64,000 nucleotides of DNA from G963674665 sp963674665 (GCA_963674665.2 CAXXPL010000001.1:558001-622000); one strand, 5' to 3'; shown: positions 25,680 to 34,230, numbered from the stretch's first letter. The notes: generated by a model from the sequence alone, not told the origin. Translations and numbers: made by a program.

Positions 25680-26151
25680 TCCTTATGCCCCTTGCATGGT
25701 ATGAACCTTCAGTGGATTTGCGATGCGCGGAAGCGGAATAAACGGTATTCCGGGTAATGATTCGGATGCCTGCTGAACATGGACGGAAACGCACATCAAA
25801 AAGTGATTCGGCAAAGCCAAGTCCAGGGAACATTATCCGCGGGCAATGGCATGGACATGTCTTCCTGCTTGAATAGCACTATTTCTATTTCAGAAACAAG
25901 GGGTTCTTTGGCCTGTTATCGGCAGGCTGGGCTGTAATTTTTGCCAACGATGAGTATGTGGAAAAGGCGGGCAGGGAAGGGAACGAGAGCCGTCAAAAGG
26001 GCTGAAAAAGAGGAGCCGGCCGGGGACGCGCCGCCGAAAGCGCGTCCCCGAGCCGATGGGCACATGCGGGATGATTCCGCCGGGAAGGTAAACATGTTCA
26101 ACAACGCCCCGAGTGGTGTTTGCCATCCGATCAGGCCGTCGCAAAGGGTTT
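25680..26151. other. Intergenic region, 472 bases, with an operon terminator
   Basis: Separates the hybrid kinase start from the end of the islAB-amidohydrolase operon, both on the minus strand. It should hold the kinase promoter. The only clear structure is the strong hairpin at 26022-26049. Short frames across it show no protein motifs. Confidence 0.55.
26022..26049 (-). terminator. Strong hairpin terminating the islA-islB-amidohydrolase operon
   Basis: GGGGACGCGC and GCGCGTCCCC form a perfect 10-bp stem with an 8-base loop. On the minus strand the stem is followed within 20 bases by CTCTTTTTC. It lies about 100 bases beyond the stop of the amidohydrolase-like gene. Confidence 0.75.
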
Positions 26152-27098
26152 TTAGCTGTCCAGACGCACGAGCACTTCACGCACGATGTCGCTGACAAGG
26201 TCGCGCACCGAGCTGTCGGCCACTTCGGGCTTGGCATAGGAAGCAGCCGGAGCCGAGGCGGACATGGGAGCGAGGCCCAGGACCCTGGCCGCGTTGCCGT
26301 ACATGATGTTCTGCCGCACTTCGGGTTTCAGGGGCAGGGACTCGTAGGTCTTGAGGGCCTCCTTGAAATCCACGAAGGGGTGGGCGCTGGCGTAGAGGAT
26401 CTTGTCGCCGATCATGGAGTTGGCGGCCTGTACATAGGCCTCGGCCATGGGCGAGAACTCGTACTCGGACAGGTCGATGTACACGTTCTTGTTGCGCTGC
26501 GCCACGATGATGGCCTCGTTGACCCAGGGGTAGCCGCCGTGGCTGATGATGATCTTCAGGTCCGGGAAGTCCCTGGCCACCACATCGATATACCTGGGGG
26601 CGACGTGGTCGATGATGGCGTTGGGAACCAGGGTGGCCGGGCCGGTGGTGAAGACGATGGGGATATCCAGCTCGCAGCACTTGGAGTAGATGGGGTAGTA
26701 CTTGGCGTCGTTGGCGTAGATCTGCGCCAGGTAGGGGTCCACGGCCGCGCCGTGCATGCCCAGCTCGTTGACGCTTGCCTTGAGCTCGGCGATGGCGCCC
26801 ATGCCCTTGTGCGGGTCCAGACCCACGAAGCCACGGAACTTCTGGGGAAACTTGGTCACGAACTCGATGACGCTGTCGTTGTTGGACTTGGAACGTAGGT
26901 GGTCTCGCAGTCACGGCCGGTAATCACGGCCAGCGTGATGTTGTGGCGGTCCATGTCCTCGACGACCTGTTCCAGGGTCTGGGGCTTCATCTTGGAAAAG
27001 TCGATGCTCTGGCACAGACCCTTGAACATCTTGCTGTTCTGGATGCCTGAAAGAACTTCGGCGGTGTTGGGTCTGAAGCGGAAATCAATCACTTGCAT
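26152..27098 (-). pseudogene. Amidohydrolase-like protein with a C-terminal BMC encapsulation peptide; apparent single-base frameshift
   Basis: Two frames together give about 315 residues. The first runs from ATG 27098 to 26856 and diverges after GRDCETTY; the second resumes as SNNDSVIEFVTKFPQKFRGF. Restoring one base near 26893 joins them. The TIM-barrel amidohydrolase-2 family is suggested by KFRGFVGLDPHKGMGAIAEL, LKIIISHGGYPWVNEAIIVA and KILYASAHPFVDFKEALKTY. The usual HxH near the N-terminus is FRFRP and the late catalytic Asp is lost (YASAHPF), so hydrolase activity is doubtful. After a Pro/Ala linker the last 20 residues (SSVRDLVSDIVREVLVRLDS) form an amphipathic helix like microcompartment encapsulation peptides. 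It follows islB by 75 bases. It may be a real pseudogene or a sequence error. Confidence 0.72.
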
Positions 27099-27173
27099 GT
27101 CGTGCTCCCCTGAATGGTTTTCTTGGTCTGTCTCGGCTCGCCCGATGCTCTCGAGCGGTCATTGTTCTTGTTA

Positions 27174-28115
27174 CTAGGCCGGAACGGAGGTGGTGTCCTC
27201 GGCGGTCTGGGCGTTAACAAGCGCCCTCAGTTCCTGGATCCGCCCCTCGGAAAGGTTCTCGGTCTCCTCGAGGGGGTAGGTCCGGCCGATATACCCGTAC
27301 TTGGGCATGCCCATGCGGTGGTAGGCCAACAGCTCGTACTTCACGTTGGGCATGTCCTTGACGAATTCGGCGATGGCCTTGACGCTCTCCTCGTCGTCGT
27401 TGACCCCGGGGATGACAGGGGTGCGCACGGTGACGGGCAGATCCGGATAGACCTGTTTGAGCTTTTGCAGGTTGCTCAGAATACGTTCGTTGCTCACCCC
27501 GGTGACCTGGGCGTGGCGCTCCGGATCCATGGTTTTCACGTCATAGTACATGGAGTTCAGGTATTTTGCCGCCTCCTCCAACACTTCCCACGGCACATTG
27601 CCGCAGGTCTCGATACAGGTGTTGATGCGGCGTTTGCGGGCCTCGCGCAGCAGGGCGATGGCGAATTCGGACTGATACAGGGGCTCGCCGCCGCTGAGGG
27701 TCAGGCCTCCGCCGGAGCGGGAATAAAATATGTCGTCCTCTTCAACGCGTTTGAGAGCCTGGTTCACGGTCACCTCGTAACCGTAGACGTTCAAGGCGTT
27801 GGCCGGACATGCGTCGGCGCACTTGAGGCAGTTGTCGCACAGGGTGAAGTCTATCACGACCTTGCGGTCCTCGCCCACGGAGATGGCGTTCTTGTGGCAG
27901 AGGTCCTGACAACGCTGGCAGTTGTCCACGGAGAGGCACTTGGAGGGGTTGTATGCCAGCTGCCGATGCAGGGCCTGGGATTCAGGGTTGCTGCACCAGT
28001 CGCAGCGCAGGCTGCAACCCTTGAGAAATATTATGGTGCGGATGCCCGGGCCGTCGTGGACAGAGTACTTCTGAATATTGAAGACGAGTCCTTTTTGCTG
28101 GGAATCGGTGGCCAA
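27174..28115 (-). CDS. islB: Glycyl radical enzyme activase (isethionate sulfo-lyase activase)
   Basis: 313 residues from TTG 28115, preceded by AAGGACAGAACC; an in-frame GTG further upstream lies inside a perfect hairpin and is unlikely. Radical SAM cysteines C34, C38 and C41 (GCSLRCDWCSNPE) follow YSVHDGPGIRTIIF. A ferredoxin-like insert carries two [4Fe-4S] motifs (CQRCQDLCH and CDNCLKCADACPANAL), as in activases of glycerol/choline/isethionate-type lyases. GGGLTLSGGEPLYQSEF and TCGNVPWEVLEE are family hallmarks. It uses S-adenosylmethionine to place the glycyl radical on the lyase encoded just upstream (islA). Confidence 0.92.
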   Translation of the reverse strand: MATDSQQKGLVFNIQKYSVHDGPGIRTIIFLKGCSLRCDWCSNPESQALHRQLAYNPSKCLSVDNCQRCQDLCHKNAISVGEDRKVVIDFTLCDNCLKCADACPANALNVYGYEVTVNQALKRVEEDDIFYSRSGGGLTLSGGEPLYQSEFAIALLREARKRRINTCIETCGNVPWEVLEEAAKYLNSMYYDVKTMDPERHAQVTGVSNERILSNLQKLKQVYPDLPVTVRTPVIPGVNDDEESVKAIAEFVKDMPNVKYELLAYHRMGMPKYGYIGRTYPLEETENLSEGRIQELRALVNAQTAEDTTSVPA

Positions 28116-28144
28116 GGTTCTGTCCTTTTCAATTGCTAGGGTAA

Positions 28145-28178
28145 ATCCGCGGCGGGTTCGGGAAAACCCGCCGCGGAT
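28145..28178 (-). promoter_or_regulatory. Intercistronic hairpin between islA and islB
   Basis: ATCCGCGGCGGGTT and AACCCGCCGCGGAT form a perfect 14-bp stem with a 6-base loop, starting 10 bases after the islA stop and ending about 30 bases before the chosen islB start. There is no T-run, so it is more likely an RNA-stabilising or attenuating element than a full terminator. It would let the abundant lyase be made in excess of its activase. Confidence 0.7.
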
Positions 28179-28187
28179 AGTCACATG

Positions 28188-30674
28188 CTACAGGGTCTCG
28201 TGGCCGGTACGGGCGATCAGGTCGTCCTGCAGATCCTTGGACAGATCGCAGAAGTAAGCGCTGTAGCCCGCGATACGGACGATGAGGTTGCGGTACTTCT
28301 CAGGTTCGCGCTGAGCGGCGATGAGAGTGTCGCGGTTGATGATGTTGAACTGGATGTGCCAGAGCTTGAGGTCGCAGAAGGTCTTGATGAAAGAGACCAG
28401 CTTGGCGGTACCCTCTTCGCCGGCCACGCAGTTGGGCGTGAACTTGACGTTCAGCAGGCGGGCGGCGCGCTCACGGTAATCGTAGTTCTTGGAGGCGAAG
28501 TTGGACATCAGGATCGCGGTGGGACCGTTCACATCCGCGCCGTGGGAGGCGGAGGAGCCGTCGGACAGCGGAGTGTAGGCGTAACGGCCGTTGGGCGTGG
28601 CGCTGACAACCTTGCCGAAGGGCACGTGGGAGGTGAAGGGCACCAGGCGCAGGTCCAGGTGCACGCCCAGCTCGTTGGCGTACTTCTTGGTGAACTCCAG
28701 GGAAGTGCGGTCGATCTCCTTGGCGATGACGTCGGCGTAGGTGTCGTTGTTGCCGTAGCAGGGTACGTTGCGCAGCATGGCGCGGATGTCTTCCTTGCCC
28801 TCGAAGTTGCATTTGATGGCGTCGATGACTTCGGCCATGGTGAGCTTCTTCTCCTCGAACACCAGCTTCTTGATGGCGGACAGGGAGTCGACCACGGTGC
28901 CGTAGCCGATGCACTCGAAGTACCCCAGATTGATGCCTTCGGGGATCTGCGGGGTGTGGATGTCCATGCAGTACTTCATGCACAGGTCGTGCATGGCGCT
29001 GCCCATGGGCATGGCGAAGTGCTGCGCGCGCAGACGGATGATGTTGTGCTGCTGGATAAAGGCATGTTTGATGAAGTTCAGCTGTTGGGCCAGGTAGGCG
29101 TTCCAGAACTGCTCCCACTCGGTGAACTTGACGGGATCGCCGGTTTCGAGGCCGATGACCTCGTCGCCGTACTTCTCCATCTTACCATTGTACAGAGCCA
29201 TTTCCAGGGCAGCGGCGTAGTTGATGTAGGCGCAACCGCTGGTATAGGTGTCCTTGTTGGGCATACGGATTTCGGCGCAACCGGACACGGCGTAGTCGTA
29301 GATCTCCTCGAACGTGGCGCCCTTGGACAGGTGCAGAGGAATGATCTCTTCGTCGTTGATCAGTTTGGGGAAACCGGAGCCTTCCTTGATGGTCTCGGCC
29401 ACTTCCCACAGGAAACGCTCGGGAGCGCGGGAGTGAATGCGGGCCGCCAGGTCGGGGTAGTGCAGCGGGAACTCGCGCTTGGAGCGCAGCAGCAGATAGG
29501 ACAGGTCGTTGGTCGCGTCACGGCCGTCCCTGGTCTGGCCGCCGACGGTGACGGCCTCCCAGTGGGCGTAACCCTCGTTGAAGGCGCCGCCGGTGGGGGA
29601 GAGGTACAGGTCGATGAACTCGGCCATGCCCACCCACATGCACTCGAACAGCTCGAGGGCGTCATCCTCGGTGAGGGTGCCGGCTTCGACGTCGGCCTCG
29701 TAATAGGGATACAGGTACTGGTCCATGCGGCCGTTGGAGATGATGGTACCGGTCTTCTGCTCGATGCGGGAGAACATCTGGGTGAACCACTGAGACTGCA
29801 TGGCCTCGCGGAAGTTGCGGGCGGGGTTCTCGGGCACCCAGGCACAAATCTCGGCGATCTGCTCGAGTTCGGCCTTGCGCTTGGGATCGGCTTCCTTGGC
29901 GGCCATTTCCTTGGCCATGACAGCGTGGCGGTTGGCCCACAGGGTGATAGCGTCGCATACGATGACAACGGCTTCCAGGAAGGGGCGCTTCTCGCAGTTG
30001 TCGGTGGGGCTGTAGGGATCCAGAGCGGCCAGCTTGCCCTGGGCCTCTTCCTTCAAACCCTTGAAGCCGCGCTTGAGGACCTTTTCGAAATCCAGGACCC
30101 ACTGCAGGGAGGAGCGGAACGAGGAGGTCTCGTTGACGATGAAGCGGGAGTACATCACGTTGTCCGGATAGTACGTCAGCTTCAAGGTATCCTCGGGCAG
30201 GGCCACGGCCAGGTCCTCATGGTAGGTCTTGCCCTTCCAGTAGGGGGCGATCTCCTCGACCATGACCTTGGCGTCCTCGGGCTCGATGATGAACGGGGAT
30301 ACGTCACGTTTGCCCAGTTCCTGAACGGCCAGGTCAAGGAAGTCGCCATCCAGTTCGGGGTAGAGGATGCCGTAACGGCCATCGGCGCCGGCACGCCCCA
30401 CCAGGAGTTGGTCATCTTCAATGTAGACGGTGATTTTTTCGGCAATATTGTACATCGCCTTGGCCCAACGCAGGACCAGAGGCTGACCCTCGGTCTCCTT
30501 CATGGACTCGGTGAAGTACTTGCCGCGTTCGATGTCGACCTTGGGAGTCAGGGTCTGTACGCGGTCAAGGATTTTGAAAGCACGGGCATGGCCAGGTTGG
30601 GAGCGGTACATGTCCGCACGGCCTTCACGTTGATCTTGCAGCCTTTGTTCTTGAGGAGACAGGCAACATTCCAT
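28188..30674 (-). CDS. islA: Glycyl radical isethionate sulfo-lyase
   Basis: 828 residues; ATG 30674 has TAAGGAG 8 bases upstream. The thiyl site is in YAVSGCAEIRMPN (C466, E468) and the glycyl loop in VRIAGYSAYF (G803). R187 and Q191 (SSFRSSLQW) and R676 (LDLRLVPFTSHVPF) sit, with a constant offset of two, where the known Bilophila isethionate lyase has R189, Q193 and R678 beside C468, E470 and G805 (recalled from the literature). This pattern argues against pyruvate formate-lyase, choline lyase (CutC) or diol dehydratase. The product would be acetaldehyde and sulfite. A 2,3-dihydroxypropanesulfonate lyase (HpsG) is the main alternative. No N-terminal encapsulation helix is visible. It sits with its activase, a TRAP transporter and a divergent microcompartment operon. 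Confidence 0.88.
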   Translation of the reverse strand: MECCLSPQEQRLQDQREGRADMYRSQPGHARAFKILDRVQTLTPKVDIERGKYFTESMKETEGQPLVLRWAKAMYNIAEKITVYIEDDQLLVGRAGADGRYGILYPELDGDFLDLAVQELGKRDVSPFIIEPEDAKVMVEEIAPYWKGKTYHEDLAVALPEDTLKLTYYPDNVMYSRFIVNETSSFRSSLQWVLDFEKVLKRGFKGLKEEAQGKLAALDPYSPTDNCEKRPFLEAVVIVCDAITLWANRHAVMAKEMAAKEADPKRKAELEQIAEICAWVPENPARNFREAMQSQWFTQMFSRIEQKTGTIISNGRMDQYLYPYYEADVEAGTLTEDDALELFECMWVGMAEFIDLYLSPTGGAFNEGYAHWEAVTVGGQTRDGRDATNDLSYLLLRSKREFPLHYPDLAARIHSRAPERFLWEVAETIKEGSGFPKLINDEEIIPLHLSKGATFEEIYDYAVSGCAEIRMPNKDTYTSGCAYINYAAALEMALYNGKMEKYGDEVIGLETGDPVKFTEWEQFWNAYLAQQLNFIKHAFIQQHNIIRLRAQHFAMPMGSAMHDLCMKYCMDIHTPQIPEGINLGYFECIGYGTVVDSLSAIKKLVFEEKKLTMAEVIDAIKCNFEGKEDIRAMLRNVPCYGNNDTYADVIAKEIDRTSLEFTKKYANELGVHLDLRLVPFTSHVPFGKVVSATPNGRYAYTPLSDGSSASHGADVNGPTAILMSNFASKNYDYRERAARLLNVKFTPNCVAGEEGTAKLVSFIKTFCDLKLWHIQFNIINRDTLIAAQREPEKYRNLIVRIAGYSAYFCDLSKDLQDDLIARTGHETL

Positions 30675-30735
30675 GATATGTTCTCCTTAACGTAGTGGAT
30701 GAATGAATGATTTCTTGAAGCTTACTGCAATTTTA

Positions 30736-30750
30736 GCAAGATCGGTGCCA
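30736..30750 (-). promoter_or_regulatory. Sigma-54 promoter of islA
   Basis: On the minus strand the sequence is TGGCACCGATCTTGC, an exact fit to TGGCAC-N5-TTGC. The predicted start is near 30725, about 50 bases before the islA ATG. Confidence 0.85.
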
Positions 30751-30888
30751 CGTTTTATGTTGCTGGCCGCATCCCACTGATGCCTTTGTAGTGCCTGAAA
30801 CTATTAGTTTTATTTTTTACAGGTCCTGTCGGGCGCTCATGCCATTCCTTGTGCATTGGGGTGAGAATGCATCCTCGGGAAAAACAGT

Positions 30889-30904
30889 GTTGCAGTTTTG
30901 CAGT
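30889..30904. promoter_or_regulatory. Inverted-repeat operator upstream of islA
   Basis: GTTGCAGTTTTGCAGT fits GTTGCA-N4-TGCAAC with one or two mismatches. It lies about 140-155 bases upstream of the islA -24 element, a typical distance for an enhancer-type activator site of a sigma-54 promoter. Confidence 0.6.
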
Positions 30905-30998
30905 AGGTACTCTCATTCACTCCATAACTATTGAAAAAATATGAAAATCAATTTTTATGCCAATTTCTGCCATTGATGCGTGTTTTGCAACATCTTCG

Positions 30999-31019
30999 GC
31001 GGGGGGCAAAGCCCCCCGC
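30999..31019 (-). terminator. Hairpin after dctM
   Basis: GCGGGGGGC-AAA-GCCCCCCGC is a perfect 9-bp stem with a 3-base loop, 8 bases past the dctM stop. No T-run follows, so termination may be incomplete or factor-dependent. Confidence 0.6.
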
Positions 31020-31026
31020 TGAAGTT

Positions 31027-32346
31027 CTATCCGTTGATAATGCTGGGCAACCAGGTGACCAAGGCCGGGAAGATCATGATCATGGCGATACCGAAGGCCT
31101 GACAGCCGATATACTGGACCATGCCCTTGTAGATGTCCGACAAGTTCCAGTGTGGTATGCACCCCTTGATGAAGTAGCACGATAGCGCCACCGGCGGGGA
31201 TAGCCAGGACGTCTGCAGGGTCACGGCGTAGACGATGGCGAACCAGAGCAGGTCCACGTTCAGCGCCTTCACCGTGGGCAGCATGATCGGGAGGATGATC
31301 AGAACGATGGGCACCCACTCCATGGCCCAGCCCAGCAGGAACACGAAGACCATGATCATGGCGATCATGATCATGGGGGGGAGGTTCATGCTGATGAGGG
31401 CGTTGGAGAGCCAAGCGGCGCCGCCCAGGCGGGAGAACACGGAACCGAAGAAGTTCGACGCCGCGATCATGATCAGGATCATGGCCGAGAGTCTGGCGCT
31501 GTCGTACAAGGCCTTCTGCATGTTCTTGAAGCTGAACTTGCCGTAGACAATGACCAGCAGCAGGGCGCCGAGGGCGCCGCAGGCCGACGCCTCGGTGGGG
31601 GTGGCCAGACCTGCGAGGATGCTTCCCAGGGTGGCGGCGATGAGCAGCAACAGGGGCACCACGCCCTTGATGATGTCCATGATCAGGATGGAGAAAGACT
31701 CGGCGCGCAGCTCCTTGGGCATCGGAGGGCCGAGCCGGGGGTTGATCAAGCAGCGGAGCAGGGAGTAGCCGCAGTAGATGCCGGAGAGCAGCAGGCCGGG
31801 TATGACCGCGCCGGCAAAGAGGTCTGTCACCGGGACTCCCATGAGCGGCCCCATGACAACGAGCATGATGCTCGGTGGTATGAGGATGCCCAGCGTACCT
31901 CCGGCCGCGATGGCGCCAGCGCCCATTCTGGTGTTGTAGTGGCTGCGGCGCATGGCGGGTTCGGCCATGACGCAGAGCAGCGTGATGGAGGAGCCCACGA
32001 TACCCGTGGCGGCCGCGAAAATAGTTGCCGTCAGGATGATCGCCACGTAGAGCGATCCGGGGATGGGCGCCATAAGCTTTTGAAACGAATGAAACAGGTC
32101 GTCCATCAGGCCCGCGCTTTCCAGGATGTACCCCATGAACAGGAAAAAGGGGATGGCTCCCATGACCGGGTCGCTCATGACCTGGTAGAACTGCAGATTC
32201 ATGAGATGGAACACCAGCTTGCCGATGCCTAGATATCCAAAGGCCAGGCCGATGAACATCATGGTAAAGGCGATGGGGAAGCCTGTGCAGAAGGCTATGA
32301 GCAGGCCGAAAAGGGAGAGGACTCCAAGAAGTTCGTTACCAGACAT
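31027..32346 (-). CDS. TRAP transporter large membrane subunit (DctM type)
   Basis: 439 residues, about 12 membrane segments. Family motifs include PIAFTMMFIGLAFGYLG, AATGIVGSSITLLCVMAEPA, GGTLGILIPPSIMLVV and TPTEASACGALGALLL. It forms the sodium-driven channel of a tripartite ATP-independent periplasmic transporter with DctP and DctQ. It is the last gene of the dctPQM operon, 3 bases after dctQ. Next to islAB the likely cargo is isethionate, comparable to the IseKLM transporters of other Desulfovibrio, though substrate is inferred only from context. Confidence 0.92.
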   Translation of the reverse strand: MSGNELLGVLSLFGLLIAFCTGFPIAFTMMFIGLAFGYLGIGKLVFHLMNLQFYQVMSDPVMGAIPFFLFMGYILESAGLMDDLFHSFQKLMAPIPGSLYVAIILTATIFAAATGIVGSSITLLCVMAEPAMRRSHYNTRMGAGAIAAGGTLGILIPPSIMLVVMGPLMGVPVTDLFAGAVIPGLLLSGIYCGYSLLRCLINPRLGPPMPKELRAESFSILIMDIIKGVVPLLLLIAATLGSILAGLATPTEASACGALGALLLVIVYGKFSFKNMQKALYDSARLSAMILIMIAASNFFGSVFSRLGGAAWLSNALISMNLPPMIMIAMIMVFVFLLGWAMEWVPIVLIILPIMLPTVKALNVDLLWFAIVYAVTLQTSWLSPPVALSCYFIKGCIPHWNLSDIYKGMVQYIGCQAFGIAMIMIFPALVTWLPSIING

Positions 32347-32349
32347 GTG

Positions 32350-32970
32350 TTATCTCCCTTCGTCTTCCGCAAGTTCCGTACATACCGGGGGCTCCTTTCC
32401 GGCGGCGTCGGGATCGCCCCAGAAAAACTCGCCGTAGCGCCAGGCATAGAAACTTTTGATGATTTCGCTGAAACCCTGGGTGATCATCAGCACGATGCTC
32501 ACGGGGATGGCGAGCTTCATGGGCCAGATGATGGGCATCCAGGGACTGGAGATGATGGACTCGTTCTGCTGGAAGGACTTGTAGAAGTACTTCCAGCCGA
32601 TCTCCAGAAAGATGAGGTGTGTCGGCATGTACAGAAAAATGTAGATCAGGAAATCCACAAGGCCCTTGGTTTTGGTGGACCAGTGGGTGTACAGGAAGTC
32701 GGTCCTGATGTGCCCCCCTTCCCGCAGGCAGTATGGGGAGGCGATCATGAAATAGATCCCGTAGAGGATCAGAGCCAGATCGCCGGCCCAAATGGTGGGT
32801 GCGTTAAAAAAATAACGCGCAATTACTTCGTGGACCAGCACATACATCATGGGCAGCACGAGGTAGGAAACCGCCTTGCCGGAAAAGCCGCTCAGCTTGT
32901 CCAGGGCTCCCACTATCCCGCGTACCCTCTGCGAAGGACCAGGTGTAAGCGTTTCAGCTTGAGTATTCAC
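32350..32970 (-). CDS. TRAP transporter small membrane subunit (DctQ type)
   Basis: 206 residues with four membrane segments. ISWARYFFNAPTIWAGDLAL-like DctQ signature is seen as HEVIARYFFNAPTIWAGDLA, with RTDFLYTHWSTKTKGLVDFL after it. GTG start at 32970 with CGAGGG upstream. The C-terminus has an extra acidic tail of about 25 residues (GDPDAAGKEPPVCTELAEDE). DctQ couples the binding protein to the large subunit. Confidence 0.9.
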   Translation of the reverse strand: MNTQAETLTPGPSQRVRGIVGALDKLSGFSGKAVSYLVLPMMYVLVHEVIARYFFNAPTIWAGDLALILYGIYFMIASPYCLREGGHIRTDFLYTHWSTKTKGLVDFLIYIFLYMPTHLIFLEIGWKYFYKSFQQNESIISSPWMPIIWPMKLAIPVSIVLMITQGFSEIIKSFYAWRYGEFFWGDPDAAGKEPPVCTELAEDEGR

Positions 32971-33004
32971 TACATTACCCTCGGTGTTGAAACTTGATGC
33001 GTAA

Positions 33005-33039
33005 AAGAGGCCACGAACAGCATACGCCCGCGGCCTCTT
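33005..33039 (-). promoter_or_regulatory. Intercistronic hairpin between dctP and dctQ
   Basis: AAGAGGCC and GGCCTCTT flank a 19-base loop just after the dctP stop. Such hairpins between binding-protein and membrane-subunit genes commonly protect the upstream message and raise binding-protein output. Confidence 0.55.
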
Positions 33040-33051
33040 ATCAGTTACTGC

Positions 33052-34164
33052 TTACTGGTAGTCCTTCATCACGCCAGCTTCCATGGCGGTCTTACCCATC
33101 TTGTAGTACAAGCCGTTGACCTTGACTTCATAAGGAACAGTCAGGTTGGCCCAATCAACCAGGGAAGCCAGGACTTCCTTGAAGAAGGGGTTCTTGGCGG
33201 AGTACTTTTCCAGGATGCCGGGCACAGCGGCCATGTACTGCTGGAAGTAGTCTTCCGGGGTGTCGTACAGCTTGACGCCCTTCTTGGTCACCAGCTCTTT
33301 CAGAGCGGCGCTGTTCATACTCACGTTCATGGTGATCTGGTCGGCGACCATGGCGCGCATGGAGGTCTCGATGACTTCCTTCAGATTGTCGGGCAGAGCG
33401 TCGTACCAGGTCTTGTTGATGTAAACGTCGCCGATGGACAGAGCCTGGTGCAGGCCCTGCAGGTAGTAGGCCTTCCACACGTCGGACAGACCCAGCGCGG
33501 TGTCGTCGCCAGGGCTGATCCATTCGGCCGCGTCGATGACGCCGCGCTGGGCGGAAGGAACGATTTCGCTACCGGGCATGGACACGACGGGCATACCGAT
33601 GGCCTTGAAGGATTCAGCGGGGATTCCCGGAGGGGAACGGAACTTCATGGTGGTCAGTTCCTGCATGTTCTCGAACTTCTTGGGGAACCAGCCAAAAGGC
33701 TCGGGACCCATGGGCATGCACAACCAGGCCTTGATGTCGTAGCCAAGCTCTTTCTGATAGTATTGATCCAGGAGTTTGCCTCCATCGCCTTCCCAGGCCC
33801 AGGCCAGCAGACCGCGCTGGTCGAGGCCGATGCCGAGACCGGCGGTGGGGGCGGCGAACAGCAGGCCGGCGGGGTGTTTGCCGGACCAGTAGTGGGTCCA
33901 GGCCTGGCCACCGTTGACAATACCTTCACTCACGGCGTCCAGAACTTCGAAGGCCTTGACGATGGCGCCGTCAGCAAAGATTTCCACGGAGATTTCTCCG
34001 CCAGACAGTTTCTCGATGCGGTCTCCAAGACGCTCCATGGTCTTGAAGTACATGCTCGAGCTGGGGACTGCGGTCTGGATTTTCAGTTCGTATTTGGCTG
34101 CCCAAGCCTGGGGCACGGCCAGCATCAGAGATAGAACCAACCCAACGATAATTCCTCTTAACAT
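33052..34164 (-). CDS. TRAP transporter periplasmic binding protein (DctP type)
   Basis: 370 residues with a clear signal peptide (MLRGIIVGLVLSLMLAVPQA, cleavage near WAAKYE). The DctP fold is shown by ERLGDRIEKLSGGEISVEIF, MKFRSPPGIPAESFKAIGMP and SEIVPSAQRGVIDAAEWISP; the Arg in MKFRSPPG normally contacts an acidic ligand. Related to the TakP/keto-acid branch by the GLGIGLDQRGLLAWAWE region. First gene of the transporter operon, behind a sigma-54 promoter and a leader of about 165 bases. The ligand is probably the sulfonate used by IslA. Confidence 0.92.
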   Translation of the reverse strand: MLRGIIVGLVLSLMLAVPQAWAAKYELKIQTAVPSSSMYFKTMERLGDRIEKLSGGEISVEIFADGAIVKAFEVLDAVSEGIVNGGQAWTHYWSGKHPAGLLFAAPTAGLGIGLDQRGLLAWAWEGDGGKLLDQYYQKELGYDIKAWLCMPMGPEPFGWFPKKFENMQELTTMKFRSPPGIPAESFKAIGMPVVSMPGSEIVPSAQRGVIDAAEWISPGDDTALGLSDVWKAYYLQGLHQALSIGDVYINKTWYDALPDNLKEVIETSMRAMVADQITMNVSMNSAALKELVTKKGVKLYDTPEDYFQQYMAAVPGILEKYSAKNPFFKEVLASLVDWANLTVPYEVKVNGLYYKMGKTAMEAGVMKDYQ

Positions 34165-34230
34165 GACCCGTCTCCTCGCGGATTTAGAAGGTTTTATGAA
34201 GTTACCGCTTATACCTCTGTTCTATTGATC

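Larger units (their letters stand above)
30675..31026. other. Intergenic region between dctM and islA
   Basis: 352 bases containing, in minus-strand order, the hairpin after dctM (30999-31019), one copy of the inverted repeat operator (30889-30904) and the sigma-54 promoter of islA (30736-30750). A leader of about 50 bases and a strong ribosome site complete the region. No gene is visible. Confidence 0.7.

Noticed and set aside
28188..30674. Annotation as pyruvate formate-lyase or choline trimethylamine-lyase
   Set aside because: The sulfonate-binding residue pattern and the CAE (not CVE or double-Cys) thiyl site fit isethionate-type lyases; no choline-type context genes are present.
28185..30695. 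Very long plus-strand open frame (836 codons) opposite the glycyl radical enzyme gene
   Set aside because: It is the antisense shadow of islA caused by GC-rich codons; it has Val/Gly/His-rich sequence without any domain, while the minus strand encodes a complete conserved enzyme.
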